A stretch of 64,000 bases of DNA from Lithospermum erythrorhizon (taxonomy: Eukaryota; Streptophyta; Magnoliopsida; Boraginales; Boraginaceae). The DNA is taken from contig JADFUC010000501.1 of assembly GCA_019722365.1 (NCBI GenBank), positions 1,488,001 to 1,552,000 of the forward strand, in the 5' to 3' direction. The position numbers and the translations under genes are program-made. Positions 36,701-49,112 of the stretch are shown here, piece by piece; the first letter of the stretch is position 1, and each line of letters opens with the position of its first letter. The notes beneath the pieces were generated by a model. It worked only from the letters and a program-made list of their open reading frames with translations. It ran no database searches and was not told where the DNA came from.

Positions 36701-39607
36701 AAATTTATAGGATATTTGATCTGGAATTTAATTTAGAGTGTAGCCTTTTCACTAGTTTGCTTCCATTTCAGGTTTCGTTTTTCAGACAATTCGTAAGATC
36801 TGTTCCAAAAGTTGATTATCTAACACTAAGACATGGATTTATCATGGTAAATTTTGCTTTCTTATGATGTTTTTTATAATTAGTTTTGTCTTATGCCATT
36901 TCCATTAGCTAATCATCATCTGGATCAGGCACATTTGGCACCTCACTCAAAATTTGATTTTCAAAAGTATATTAATAGATCCCTGGAGGAGGACTTTAAA
37001 GTGGTGGTAGGAATCAGGTCAGCCTAACAAAATTAATATTTCCAATAATTTTTTTATTTGGAGTTACCAAGTACTAATTATTAATTTTAATTATACTCTT
37101 CTCAGTCCACCAATCTGGCTCTTTGCTGTGCTCTTTCTGCTATTTAATACCCATGGTGAGTTATTAATCATATAGTACTTCCCAATGTATTAAGTTATTT
37201 CAGTTTAATTAATGGCCCTGTAGTTCAATCCAACATATTTTTCCAATCATATTCCTTTGTCCCATTTTAATTATAGTTTAGTAAAAAATTAAACTTTGTG
37301 TAATTCTTAATTATTTATTATTTTAAAATTTATATATTTGGATTCGTCTTTTAAAATACTTTTACAATATCAAATTTTTAAATTTTTTAATAATATTATT
37401 AAAGAGTAATTGAATATTAAAGATTTATCTCGATATGTGAGAAATTCAATTAAAATAGATTGGAGGAAGTACAAAGAATCATGTCATTAGACTCGTCCTA
37501 CATGCCAAATATTTATATATGCTAATTAAATTTTTTATTATTCAAAGAAGAGATTTAATTATTATATGATGAATTGATTGATTCAGTGATTCTCTTAATG
37601 AGTAATAATCAAGATCGATCAATTTTAGATGGCATCTTACGTCTAATAAAATAAATAATAGTAGTTAAGAAGCATCCCGAATGGCTGCAGTGGTTAGGAA
37701 GCGCTTCCGATGAGCTTTAAGTCACGAGTTCGATTCTCGTGTAGGAGGCGGTGGTTGGAGTTTTTAAATAAAAATAAAATAAAATAACCATTAATTAAGT
37801 GTAATCAATTGACTTCTTTGACATTTATTAATTTCTTATATGTTTACAGGGTGGTATTCCTATCTATGGCTACCATTTATCCCATTGATCGTAAGTTCAA
37901 TCTCTATTCCGACCTCGGAACTTTGGGCTCCCTAGTCCCTTCATGTAAACGAATTGTGTATCTACAATTAGGATAATTAATTGTATTATAATATAGTAAC
38001 CTCCTTCTTCTCATTTTTTTATTTTTTTATAGAAATAGTAACCTTCTTCTAATAAGCTACGTGGACATATTTCATCATTTATTTCACGGTGATAGATGAT
38101 TTACTCTAATTTCTATAGGCATCATATTATTATTATGATGTTCTTTCCTAATAAAATTGCACACAATGTATTACATGATTATATTATAATTACCTATAAT
38201 TTTCACAACCATATGGTACAATCAATTTAAACCACCGACATCATATGAGACTTAAGAAAATAAAAGATAGATCTAAATGGACCTGTTTGGATATACCAAT
38301 TATATAGATAATCTTGTTGGTTGGGACCAAGCTTCAAGTGATCATAACAAAAATGGGGCTAAGGATACTACAAGACAGAGGGGAGGTTTTGAAGGGCGTA
38401 CCTGTTGTTCAACCAGGGGATCATTTGTTCTGGTTCAATCGTCCACATCTTCTTCTTTATTTAATAAATTTCGTTCTCTTTCAGGTGATTATTAAATAAT
38501 ATTCATATATACATTACAACTTCATAATTCATTTACAATCTTTAATGATAATAATAACTATGACTTGTTTGTATGTTAATTAATTTGAAGACAATTTTGC
38601 TAAATTTGCCAAAATGAAATTGTTGCAGAATGCATTTCAGTTGGCTTTCTTTGCTTGGAGTTGGGTAAGCCACTAAACTTAAAAATGGTTCCATTATTGC
38701 AACTAAAAATAAAACGAATACCATATTCATTATATATCAATACTTAGTGCCAATTATTTTCTTTTTCAGTATGAGTTTGGTTTAAGGTCATGTTTTCATG
38801 AAAAAGTGGAGGATGTCATAATCCGAATATCTATGGGGTGAGCAGACTATATAGAAGTTTCATATACATGATTATTTACGTTTAAATTGTTTAGCAGACT
38901 ATATATGAGATGATATTTCTTCTCAAAATTCCTTAACTAGACAAAACTTTGTTTGTAATGTGATCAGGATCTTGATTCAGATTTTGTGCAGTTATGTCAC
39001 ACTACCTCTTTATGCTCTAGTCACCCAGGTATATTTTAATATTAAGTCATTGATTTGCATCAACATTAACATGCTCCAATATATTATGATCTATTCAAAT
39101 CTAAACATTAGAAGTTTTAAGTATGAAAATTTGTGTTTTGATGAACAGATGGGATCAACAATGAGACCAACAATATTCAATGAACGGATAGTAGCAGCAC
39201 TGAGAAGCTGGCACCACACAGCAAAGAAACATCTAAAAGACAACAAGAACACTAGTAACATGCCAAGTCCAATGTCTAGTGCACCTCCAACACCAACCCA
39301 AGGCATGTCACCTGTTCATCTTTTGCGCAACTATCGCAGTGAAATCGATAGCCTACAATCCTCTCCCCGGCGGTTAATCAATAAATCTGGACAATGGGAC
39401 ATGGAAGATATTTCGCCTTCGCCTTCAAACCGACCCCTCCATCAGGGGACTGGGTGGTCACAACCACACACAAATGAAATAGAAGTTGTAAGTGTAGGGA
39501 TTGTGGAGTCAAGCTCATTGCCTAAGCTGCCACCTGAACGTAGGCAAAACGAGCTTGATCTGAATTGGAGACGAGATTTTTCTTTTGATAAGAACTTAAA
39601 CTTATAG
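33703..39607 (+). CDS. MLO: MLO family seven-transmembrane protein, clade V
   Basis: MLO proteins are plasma-membrane proteins with seven helices and a cytosolic calmodulin-binding tail; clade V members are known as powdery-mildew susceptibility factors. Fifteen exons join in frame to 581 residues: 33703-33825, 34060-34117, 34384-34625, 34875-34991, 35182-35242, 36171-36259, 36772-36846, 36929-37017, 37106-37155, 37850-37890, 38308-38484, 38629-38664, 38770-38837, 38968-39028 and 39149-39607. Key blocks are the N-terminal [84 protein letters not shown] and [17 protein letters not shown]. The calmodulin-binding segment [15 protein letters not shown] lies near residues 445-460. The C terminus has DFSF, the clade V tetrapeptide. 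All introns are GT-AG except intron 3 (34626-34874), which is GC-AG. Introns 5 and 9 carry transposons. The coding frame is intact. Confidence 0.95.
35488..36064. mobile_element. solo LTR with 5-bp target duplication in MLO intron 5
   Basis: The element starts TGTTATAACC and ends TTTCAACA, with the TGTT/AACA ends typical of LTRs. It is flanked on both sides by ACATG (35483-35487 and 36065-36069), a 5-bp target duplication. Inside is a piece like TTTAACGTGGTATCCCTAAC followed by a CCACGGG motif, a pattern common near plant LTRs, and a TATA-like TTTATATAG near 35983. No coding sequence is present, so it is a solo LTR or a very small TRIM-like unit. Confidence 0.8.
37249..37471. mobile_element. 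MITE-like repeat in MLO intron 9
   Basis: The left end reads ATTCCTTTGTCCCATTTTAATT. The reverse complement of the right end reads ACTTCCTCCAATCTATTTTAATT. These imperfect terminal inverted repeats resemble Stowaway/Mariner-type MITEs (ctccctccgtccc-like). The interior is AT-rich and non-coding. Exact ends and the TA target site are not certain. Confidence 0.5.
37671..37790 (+). mobile_element. tRNA-derived SINE in MLO intron 9
   Basis: The head contains an RNA polymerase III A box (TGGCTGCAGTGG at 37682-37693) and a B box (GTTCGATTC at 37728-37736), 34 bases apart as in tRNA-derived SINEs. It ends in an A/T-rich tail made of AAAAT units. A short TTAAG occurs before the head and after the tail, a weak target-duplication candidate. 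The segment cannot fold as a complete tRNA, so I do not call it a tRNA gene. Confidence 0.7.
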
Positions 39608-39937
39608 GTCGCATAAACAAAAGTCCCATTGCCAACCTTTTGAATTAGGTACACTATTGGTTAAGTTGATTGGAAGAAGCAAGATTGATGTTAATAAGTG
39701 TTGGTTCATCAACATAGCTTTGAGTTTTTACCAAAACATTCTTATCATTTTCGTCCTTTTTAGGAAAAAAGGATCCAATCATTATATATGAATATATATG
39801 ACACATCAACCACTAACACGTCACAATTTTGAACATTAAGAATTATTTAAAAATGATTTATGTTACATCAAACATCTCAATTGAATTGAGATGAAAGTAG
39901 TATAATGATGAAAGTTCGTAACTTGCTCAAATAGATT
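39608..39937 (+). other. MLO 3' UTR and flank
   Basis: This AT-rich stretch directly follows the MLO stop codon. It should hold the 3' UTR; no coding sequence or clear polyadenylation signal stands out. Confidence 0.4.
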
Positions 39938-40711
39938 TGTTGGAATCGTTGTTAGATATTTATCCCGATAATATTTGGATTGATAATACAAATCGACGGA
40001 CAATAAAATAGAAATAAATAGTATAGAAATTAAAGGCAGATGGTAGCAGGTTCGATGTCGATGTAGCCGCAGTGCGAGACGAACTTTACGTCGATGAAGG
40101 ATTTTTATTATATGATATTGAGATAATCTGAATAAGAGCTTTATCTTCGCCGAGCCTTTTATTCTACTTCAAACTAGTAAGCAAGGTCTAGGCTTCCCGG
40201 CTTCTGTTATACTTAATGAGGTGTTCTGATGGAAAACTCTGATGATTGTTATAACGTGAGTGTCATTAAGCGATCGTGCATTCGATTAAGTTTAGAGAAT
40301 TCTTCTAGCAGCATTCAACCTACACAAAAAAATATGCTCGCCCACTCTTAAAACGTAGAGAATTATTGTGTATGGAATGGTGAATAATTCAAATCTATAT
40401 TTGTGTAGGCACAATTAGGGTTTCGGTCTTCAATAAGTAAAGTATTTGATTTGAATTTCAGATGCTTATTAATTAAGCAGTCACGACATTCCATGCATTT
40501 GTATCTTAAAATGGCTTGATCTAGACTTTTATAGAGGACTAGAATATCTCTTAGAACTTACCAAAATCGTGAGAATTAGAAAATATCTGCTTGTGAGTTC
40601 GGCCGATGCTTGACATCTTAGGTATTTTTAATGATTGATTTGACGTTTGCGTCATTCTTCCGATTACTGTCTAACTTGACAAAATAAGCTATCGGCATGA
40701 AAACATCAACA
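39938..40711. mobile_element. possible solo LTR downstream of MLO
   Basis: The segment begins TGTTGGAATC and ends ACATCAACA, giving TGTTG/CAACA terminal inverted repeats. The start (TATTTGGATTGATAATACAAATC) has the look of copia LTRs of other plants and there is no coding content. I could not find a matching target-site duplication, so the boundaries and the call are tentative. Confidence 0.4.
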
Positions 40712-41296
40712 AATCACCCATGTTTCATCCTACTACAAGCAAATAGTACTGCCCCTTTCCTCTTCCTTCCTACCCACATAAGTGAACCAAAAAATATATT
40801 ACATGATTTGTTCCACTTAATCACAAGTAATATAATTATATAATGGTAGAATTTTGTATCGAGTCCACTCATTCACTCAAGAATCGAATCGGATACCTAG
40901 CTGAGTATGAATTAGTTTATTACTATTTCGATCTTGTTCTTGGTCCACGTTCAAACTCAATTCTAAAACACGAGTTTATTCGACCAAATTCATGGTTTAC
41001 GTTCAAACTCAATTCTAAAATGGTATTTGGAAATTACAATTTCACTCCTGTTGAAACATCACATCAAAAAAGCACTAAGCCAATTCATATAGTTTATTAA
41101 GGACAAAAAAGACAACGAACATGTGCCTTATAGGCTTATACGGACGGGTCGTGGAAATATGATAAGACCAATTCCCGGCATGCAAATATACCGCTTTTAA
41201 CGGCTAACCTCAGCTCTCCACCGAAAAATAACGTAATTTCAAGAATCCATCAAAATACAAAATTCAATTAATACATTCTAAATACCATAAACCAAG
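40712..41296. other. intergenic, no feature recognised
   Basis: A short direct repeat occurs here: (G)TTCAAACTCAATTCTAAAA at about 40950 and 41000. The short open frame spanning it has no known domain. Confidence 0.4.
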
Positions 41297-43698
41297 ATGA
41301 GTGTGATCGATATTCTCTTCAGGGTAGATGATATTTGCAAGAAATATGATAAATATGATGTTGATAAACAATCCTTTAATACCTCAGATGATGCCTTTAT
41401 CCACCTTTCTATCTCTATGAACAAGCTGAAGCCCAACGCGTCAGTTTCCATTTTTAATGTTTGCATTTTAATTGTTAGTTGTTACTCCCTGCATGCATGC
41501 ATTTTGAAAAGATCGTCTAATTTTAAATTTCACGGCGATTTTTGAATCTGATCGTGCATTTGTCTGTTACTCCCTTGCATTTTAGAAGGATTTTGTATTT
41601 TTAAATTTTGATTGTTGGCCTTTTGGATTTTTAATTTAGATATATTTGTATATGTTGCGTAGTTTTTGGTGACAAATATATTGAGAGATAGTATTGTAAT
41701 GTGTTTTACTATTGTCGAGATATCTTTGATTCAGATCAAGATAATATATGACTATTTTGGTTTGGAAACAAACGAATGATCTTTTCAAATGGAGGTAGTA
41801 CATGATTGAGAATAGCAAGAAAAATCACTATGGAGGATTTTGATAGATTTAATATTTTTTGACATTTTGCAGAGATCTGAAATCGCTTTGGTGGAGACAA
41901 ACAGGGCCAAATTGGTTCCGATAAATGCTGAGGTAAGGAGGTTGAAAGCAAGGTTGATGGAAGAGATTCCGAAGCTGCAAAAGCTCGCCGCGAAAAAGGT
42001 TGTTTATGGGATTCTATATTATTCTCTCTTGTTATATTTCAATTAGTCCTTGCCTCTTTGTTATTTATTTGTGTTTTTGAAATTGAATATGAGTTAAGAG
42101 TTCTAATGATCTGATTAAGTTTATTGTTGTCGATATTAGAGCCTCAAAAGTTTTTTAAGACTCGATTAATAGATCGATATAGGGATTGGCCAGTAATATT
42201 TTTCTAGTTTAAGTTACCAGCCAGTAATCTGAGACATTTTGTAAGTTACATAGTGAAATGATGAGTTATTATAATTAGTGTAAACCATAATCTCTGTTCA
42301 TGTTGATAAAAGAAGATAACTTGATCATCGATTTCTTATAAATGTTGACGAAAAATCATCATCAGGGAGGAAATGTTCTGTATATAACACTTTTATTATT
42401 TCTCTTTGTGAATATTCCATTAAGTGATTAAGGTTAGTTGTTAGCTGTTGCAAGCTTCTCAAGTTTTGTGAATAAATCTCTGAATGAGGCATTCTCTAAC
42501 ATTAGTTAAGCAGATTTGGCAATACTGAGCTATATTTGTTTGGCAGGTAAAAGGGATCTCTAGAGAAGAACAAGAAACGCGCCTGGATCTTGTTCTTGCA
42601 CTTCCCGAGAGGATTCGAGCAATCCCAGATGGAACCACCAGTAATCTCAACCAAACTGGAGGATGGGTTGCTTCAGGTTCTAGTGGAAACATAAAGTTTG
42701 ATAAGGGTACGAAGTGTTTATCACAACGAATTTGAAATGCCTAATATAATCATGTTTGTTTTCATGAATCTGTCTTCTATGTCATACTATGGGAAACTGG
42801 TGATGCTTTTTTTCCAGACTAAAGAATCAAACCAATATAGACAAGAATATGAATTGCGGAAAATGAAACAGGCTTGTAATTTTACCTGATTTATAGGATT
42901 TTTACTCATATTAATATTCTGTTTCCAAAATTGCCAGATTATTATTTATGTCAATATGACCACTTTTCCTTTGTAACACATAGTGATCTGATTTTGCAGG
43001 ATCAAGGTCTGACATACATAGCCAGATACACTGAAAATCTGCTGGCCTGAATATGAATGAGGTCTTTGTCACCAACTTTCGCTCTTGAAAATAAATGATA
43101 CATATATAAGTAACAAGTTTGATATTCAATTATCGCCTCTTTCAGAATTGGATAAAAAAAGCTCCAATTGATGGATGAGATTGATACAAAGGTTACATCT
43201 TCTTCCCCTTTTCGCCAAAATAAATAATGTTATGAAACTCAGAGGAGCTAAAGAAATTTGTGTCCTTGCAGGTGGACAAGACAACAACTGACCTAAAAAG
43301 TACCAATGTTAGGCTCAAGGAAACTCTTTACCAGGTTTATCTCTTAATAATGCTTAAATCCACTTCAAAAATTGTCTCTATTTGGATGATCTCCTAAAAA
43401 TTTAATGTTTTCCTGACTCTATTTCAGTACCGATCCACCCAGAACTTTTGTACTTAGACATAGTCCATATGTTCTCTACTTGGGGTTGCGCTCTTGTTTG
43501 CAAGTGTTTCATTATACTTCGAAGCAGATGTATAAAATTATGATGCAGATCATATTCATTACATTACCGATAAATATTGAATAATGCCAGTCATTAACTG
43601 TTCTCTCTATCAGATACCTGATGAAATCATTTCTCATTTTACTGCAGTGCACTGAACCAATGACTCCAAGATCTTCACTCAGTTGATTCTGTTAACGG
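41297..43698 (+). pseudogene. SYP71: SYP71-type syntaxin (Qc-SNARE) pseudogene, unprocessed
   Basis: SYP7 syntaxins are plant Qc-SNAREs of the ER and plasma membrane. The start is highly recognisable (MSVIDILFRVDDICKKYDKYDVDKQ). Exon-like blocks follow, bounded by splice sites: 41873-41998 (NAEVRRLKARLMEEIPKLQ), 42547-42706 (LALPERIRAIPDG), 42818-42871 (QYRQEYELRKMKQ), 43000-43061, 43146-43191, and 43272-43334 (TTTDLKSTNVRLKETLYQ). The first exon loses similarity after about residue 35 and has no donor that joins in frame. The segment at 43000-43061 reads two stops. At 43146 an A run shifts the frame, and the last block at about 43648-43698 has stops where the membrane anchor should be. Intron positions are kept, so it arose by DNA duplication. 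Transcripts are unlikely to give a working SNARE. Confidence 0.88.
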
Positions 43699-46600
43699 TA
43701 CTGCATTCTCATTGTTCATTAACCATCGTCAATCTGGGTACTATGGAATTTTAGTTGTGTGGTTTAATTTCAGTGTATTTGAACGAGCCCTTGTCATTAT
43801 CATTACAATAATTAATAACTTAACGTCTGATGCCCAAGAAGCCGCTTTGCATACGTCAGTCTTGATTAGATGAAGTTAATATGTTAATGCTACCCCAAGG
43901 AAAAATCCTTGTAATATGCACTATATGTGAGAAATAATGCTTACATGCACTCTCTAATACCACATGTTTATATTGGTAAAGCATTTGTTTGAGCCGAAGT
44001 CAGCCAAAATTATCTAGCCTGTCAGCCCCACTCGTTAACAATTATATGTTTTGTTGGTCAAGAATAGAGACCTGGGCCCGCTTTTGAAAACTCACTTATT
44101 TTTAAGTAGTTTGAACTCATTAGAAAAAAACATAATCTGCTTTTGTCTTTATAAAACAAAAATAACAGCCCGCTTGCCCAAACCCATGCCCAATTTATCC
44201 ATCTCGCTTCCACTATTAACCCGTGACTGCTGGCGATCACATTGGCTTGGCTCAATTTCCTACTCACATTCTCTATCAAATTTGAACCGCTAATCTGACC
44301 CAAGAACTCCAACTCCTTTACCTTCCTGGCCAACCGACTCAAGCACTCACCAAGCACGGAATTAAGTGATTCGATAGGCTGCTAAGAGAGTCACAAAGAC
44401 TCTAACGACAAAACTGGTGCAAGCTTCACACAAGCGAGAGAGGGTTCCAACTAACATAATAAACAAACTTATCACACCCAGTTAAGAGTAATCGTACGTG
44501 TCATAAATGGCCGGCCACATGATTTATCGACCACAACAATCTCCACATTCGCCCAAAGTTTTAATTTGATCTAACCACGAATCAGAGAACTCATCAATAT
44601 CACAAACCATTATCTCAATCACAAAGACATGCTGCTAATTTTAATTAACAGACAGCATCTGTAATCTTATTCTAAATAACAATTCAATTGCCGCCAAGTC
44701 CACAAAGGACAATACCCACATCACAAAACAGACAACACCAAGCATGCCTAGAAGACTCACAAAAAAATAACGACAAGAACACAAACCATGCCAAGTCACA
44801 TCGGACACGATCACAAAGCATTGCTTCACAAAGTGGACTGACCAGAAGGTCCTCGAAGTCTCGACAGAGACAATTTAACACTAAGTATTAAGTCCAAAAG
44901 GACGTAACTCACCACAAAAAAGTCCCCCAGTTAGACAACGTAAACACGAACACTGCTACTAACTCAATAAAAATGACGTAACCTCCCAGTTCTAAACAAA
45001 GAGCATGAACACCAAGCATGTCCATGATACGTCAACGTGAAATTAAAGCGTACCTTCACTGGCGAGGTATCAGACCGATTTATATAGTTGGTCCCATTAG
45101 AAATGAGTAATCAAACACTCCAAGTGGTGCTGCTCATAGACAAATACGCTGTGGCTCAGACAATGCACATGGCTCTAAATAAATATATATTAACTGGAGA
45201 AATAGCCTGGGGTCTGGAGGTCTTATTTGGATCTTCAAATAAAATATTACACCCTAAAAATCAACATTTTGTTTTGACTCCAATGGTTGGAAACCTTGAC
45301 ATTCTTCCTGTTGTGAAGTCAATAGCCTGGGAGCATGAAGATTCATTTGATAGCCATTCATTAACCACGCAGAAGACAAATGGCGAATGGAGGGACTGAT
45401 CATACCTCCTGGCTAATTTCCATCTATAAAAGCCAACCTTCTTTCTCCATCTCAAAGAAACGAAAATACATTTTACACAACAATAAAATATTTAATTTGC
45501 ATGATAGTTTATTCTTCCTTTGTCATTTATATACTTTTAGTGCTTCTAAGGCAACACATTGGGTTTTACACCATCGACTCGAAACAAACCTTCTCATATT
45601 ACCGTGAGCACCTCGGCTGTAGAGGAAATTTGTTTTAAGTGAGATTTGCTTCGCATGTTTTGTGGCCAATGTTGGCTTCCATTCAATTTCTCGCTCAAAG
45701 TTTTCCTGTAGTTCCTGCTTTTAATATCTCGCCCAAAGTCCACAGTATGACGAATCCTACCCACAAAGGTCCCCAGTTCGCTGTTAATTCTAATTATAAC
45801 CAACAAGCCATATGAATAGTCACAATAGGGCCCAAATACTTTCATTTTTAAGAGATTTCAATTCAAGATTCATTGTATTTTTCCATTTTGGGGCTTCAAT
45901 CAAGTCACCCTTGACATTCCAACCACAACCGGTCTTCAGGATCATCATTTCATCGGAGAATGTAAATATTTCATCATATGTTTATTTTTCCGGTTCCAAA
46001 GATTTCAGATGAATATACTATAGAAATTCAGATCATTCTGGCTTTGGCTTTCATTATCATGATCTCATTGACCATCTTCAGGCTTCTGGCAGCTCGTTTA
46101 TCATCATTGGCTTTATCATTATCATTTAGTGTTCTATTGATCACTTTCATTCAGATCAATCTTTTTCCTGCCTTTTTCTTTTTTGAGGATTTTATCTTGA
46201 ACCTGACAGCCGCTACTCTTCAAAGCAATGTTGTAATTTATAAGATCACGGCTTCAACTAAACCAGAAGAGTATTAATAAATGTACATGTGACTTTTTTC
46301 ACTCTTTTTCATATCGAGAATGAATCTGCAATTGATTTTCTAAACCTCAGTACAATTCTTTTTACATTTTCTTCCCATGATTTATTATACGGTCCCGACA
46401 TGAAGACGACACATACCATCAAGCATATTCTATTCTCGAATTGCTTTTTTCTTTATATGAAAACTGTCATTTTAGTAAACTGTCTAAAACATCACCTTTA
46501 AAGGTTCAAGATATCTAACAGTATGACCTACACCCTACATATACGCCCAACTTCCTGAGGCCTATTTTTTCTTTGTGGCGGAGCTATCAGTAATATAACC

Positions 46601-48384
46601 CGCATTAACAAAAAATTGGGACGGAAATATCTCGTTCTTGACCAATTGTGCTGATAGGTGTTGTTTATGGATTAACACTTGGTCTTAAACGATACGATGC
46701 AGATGTAAAATTGTACGACCGGTATAGTAACTGCATCATTCTCATTATCAATGGCCCAGTAAAATTAAGACGTTTAATTAATTGATCGTTAAACCATTTT
46801 GTGTGTATGCATAATGGTAACAATATGTTCAACAGCAATTCCAATCGATACGTTATCATCATAAACGATTCGGGATGAATTCATCACCATTTTCATAAGT
46901 CTAACTTTCTTTATAGTATAATCAAGAAATTGTGCTCTTAATTTGATTATTCGAGCAAGAAATCTTGCAATGTATTCCCACTTACAATAAATAAAATACG
47001 CTAATTCATCTACTAGACGCATCAATTAATACCTCATAAAATACTGAATTGTCCAGACGGTGGACGGATAGGTCCGTTGCTATACCTTGAATTCCAAGAA
47101 CGAAGGTGATTCCATGTGAAGCTCAGATGGCATGTCTAGCTATTAATTTTTCTGTAGTAATGCTCTTAATATATATTAATCTTTAAACCTTTCAAGTGGA
47201 TGTGACCATGTATTTTCAACTATTTTCTCATCATTCTGAGGCAGATGACCTTAAACCATCACGCCACAAGAATACATTAGATCCTCTTATTACATTCAAT
47301 TTGAATATATGTAATATAATCTAAAAGGTAATTTTAGAGTTTCTGAATATTTTTCTTCCCAAAACACTAGCAAGAATATAAATGTATTTCATATTACTTC
47401 ATCATTTTTCTGCATTTACCCTTTGACGTATATGTCATTAAAAATTAATAAAAGTTAATTGAGAATACAAACGTCATTAATGAAATTGATCTACTGGTAA
47501 TATGAATACTATTACCCGATCCCCCAATCAAGTCTCAGCAGGACCTCGAGATTGTATTTATTATCGCTGGTAGATTTGCCTAGTAACATGCCTTCTCTAT
47601 ATTCAGGTTGTTCTAATCTGACGCAATGTCTCAGTGTGCTCTTATGTTAAACCTCTCTAAAACATGTAATGATAAAAGATTTTAAGAGAGACAACCAACA
47701 CAACATATAACATTATTATTTATGATATAAGCAAACATTACATATTAATTTCACATAAGCAAATATAGGAGATTATTTTCATCACACATTTATTCAAACA
47801 TAAAGTAGTTCATGATATCAAATTTTCTTTTAATCCAAGTTCATTTCATTTGTTCCATCATCGGTCTGCGCTCAAGATACGCTGAAGCCATCCTAGGTTT
47901 GCCTCACAGTTAACTCTTTCTTTCCCTTTCCTTTTCTTTCTATCACGCTTATATCTTATATTTCCAGTGCCTGCATACCTTGTAATTCAGACCTTCTTTC
48001 CGCATCTCAGAATAATAAATTGCTTATTTTTGTGTTTAACCTTCTTGATTTCCTTTTTTCTTACTATTTTCTTGTCGATTCAGTACCTCTCGTAGTCTAT
48101 TATATCTTAATGAACCGCCCACGACTCTAAAATTACCACCGACTCCAACTTGTCATAACCACTACGACCCTTAAAAAGTCGCTTGCATTTACTTCTCGAA
48201 ATGCTATGATCCTGTATAACTCAGTGTTTAGCAAGATCATTATTCTTCTCGCCATCAAGTGAAAGCACCACTTTAATATTTTATATTCTGATTTTGCATT
48301 GCTCTTGCAACAATATTTAGAATTACAGCTAAACGTTTAATTTTTCCCTTCATGAGTATTCCAATATTCTAATCAGATATACTT
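43699..48384. other. unresolved, probably decayed mobile-element sequence
   Basis: Many short open frames occur on both strands but none shows a domain I know. GC content is higher than in flanking DNA, especially at 44150-45100. A promoter-like arrangement lies at 44900-45450: TGACGTAA-type motifs, then CTATAAAAG at about 45424. A GGTATCAGACC near 45066 resembles the tRNA-Met primer-binding site of retroelements. Minus-strand frames at 47025-46789 and 46862-46665 look like overlapping pieces of one broken frame. I cannot assign an element family. Confidence 0.35.
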
Positions 48385-48570
48385 TTAAATGTGAGTTAGA
48401 ATCGCACTAACACTTTTAAGTCTCTGAACCTCGCTTGTTCCGTATCCATCTATCATAGGTGTAAAAGAACTTCGCTGAAATATCCAAATCTCTTTGAGTT
48501 CTTCCCATAAGAACTTACGATCCTCTATACTAGATATTGACCAGAGAAGATCATCAAGACGATCCATCAT
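48385..48570 (-). CDS. short unrecognised open frame, possibly a mobile-element fragment
   Basis: The frame encodes 61 residues beginning MMDRLDDLLWSISS and containing WEELKEIWIFQRSSF. Composition looks protein-like rather than random for AT-rich DNA, with several Trp, Glu and Arg residues, but I do not recognise a domain. It sits at the end of the unresolved 44-48 kb block. It may be a piece of a decayed element or may not be coding at all. Confidence 0.25.
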   Translation of the reverse strand: MMDRLDDLLWSISSIEDRKFLWEELKEIWIFQRSSFTPMIDGYGTSEVQRLKSVSAILTHI

Positions 48571-48929
48571 TGGGCCTTATTAGCCAGATTTTTTCTATGT
48601 AAAATTCTTTCTTTTGCTTTTTTTCTTTCTTTCCAATCAATTCGATGTTTCCATTATCTATCTCCAAGTAGAATTTTTTCTGCCCCTCAGATCTGGTATA
48701 TATATATCTATAACTTTGTTTACCCACACATGAGTTGTCTCTTCAGGCTTGAGGAGCCGGTTGAGTTTTATATTGATATCATATCTAATTCAATAAAAAA
48801 TAATATTTTGTCTATTATTACATTTTCAGATTCAATAATAGGATTAAATCATTCATCTTTGGGAACACTAATGCTCACTCTTTCAATAAATCTCTATCAA
48901 ATAAAATTCAACAATCCGTGTTTACAAGA

Positions 48930-49112
48930 TTAGTCACTGAGCAAAGGCATTATAAAAAATGCTACCATTCTTATCATCTCTTCATTAATAAAACCAATAA
49001 TAAAGAGAAATACCATTATAAATACAAACACTGTAAAATATTTTTTCATTTTAACCATTAAAATACTTGAGAAAGATGTTAGAAGAACCAAGTATTTATA
49101 GAGTGAAATCAA
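48930..49112 (-). CDS. small ORF with signal-peptide-like N terminus
   Basis: On the minus strand a TATA box (CTATAAATAC, about 49104-49095) is followed at normal distance by an ATG. The frame starts MVKMKKYFTVFVFIMVFLF, a basic start followed by a hydrophobic core typical of a secretory signal peptide. After about 26 residues it runs into IIGFINEEMIRM and stops at 60 residues including the lead-in, without the cysteines expected of defensin-like peptides. It could be the first exon of a small secreted peptide gene whose second exon is lost or unrecognised, or a chance hydrophobic frame in AT-rich DNA. Confidence 0.3.
   Translation of the reverse strand: MISLYKYLVLLTSFSSILMVKMKKYFTVFVFIMVFLFIIGFINEEMIRMVAFFIMPLLSD

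Noticed and set aside
37681..37750. possible tRNA gene
   Set aside because: A and B boxes are present, but the segment cannot form the acceptor and anticodon stems, and an A-rich tail follows. A SINE fits better.
45978..46277. 99-residue hydrophobic plus-strand open frame, possible membrane protein
   Set aside because: It starts at a chance ATG in low-complexity T-rich DNA and shows no family motif or supporting splice sites.
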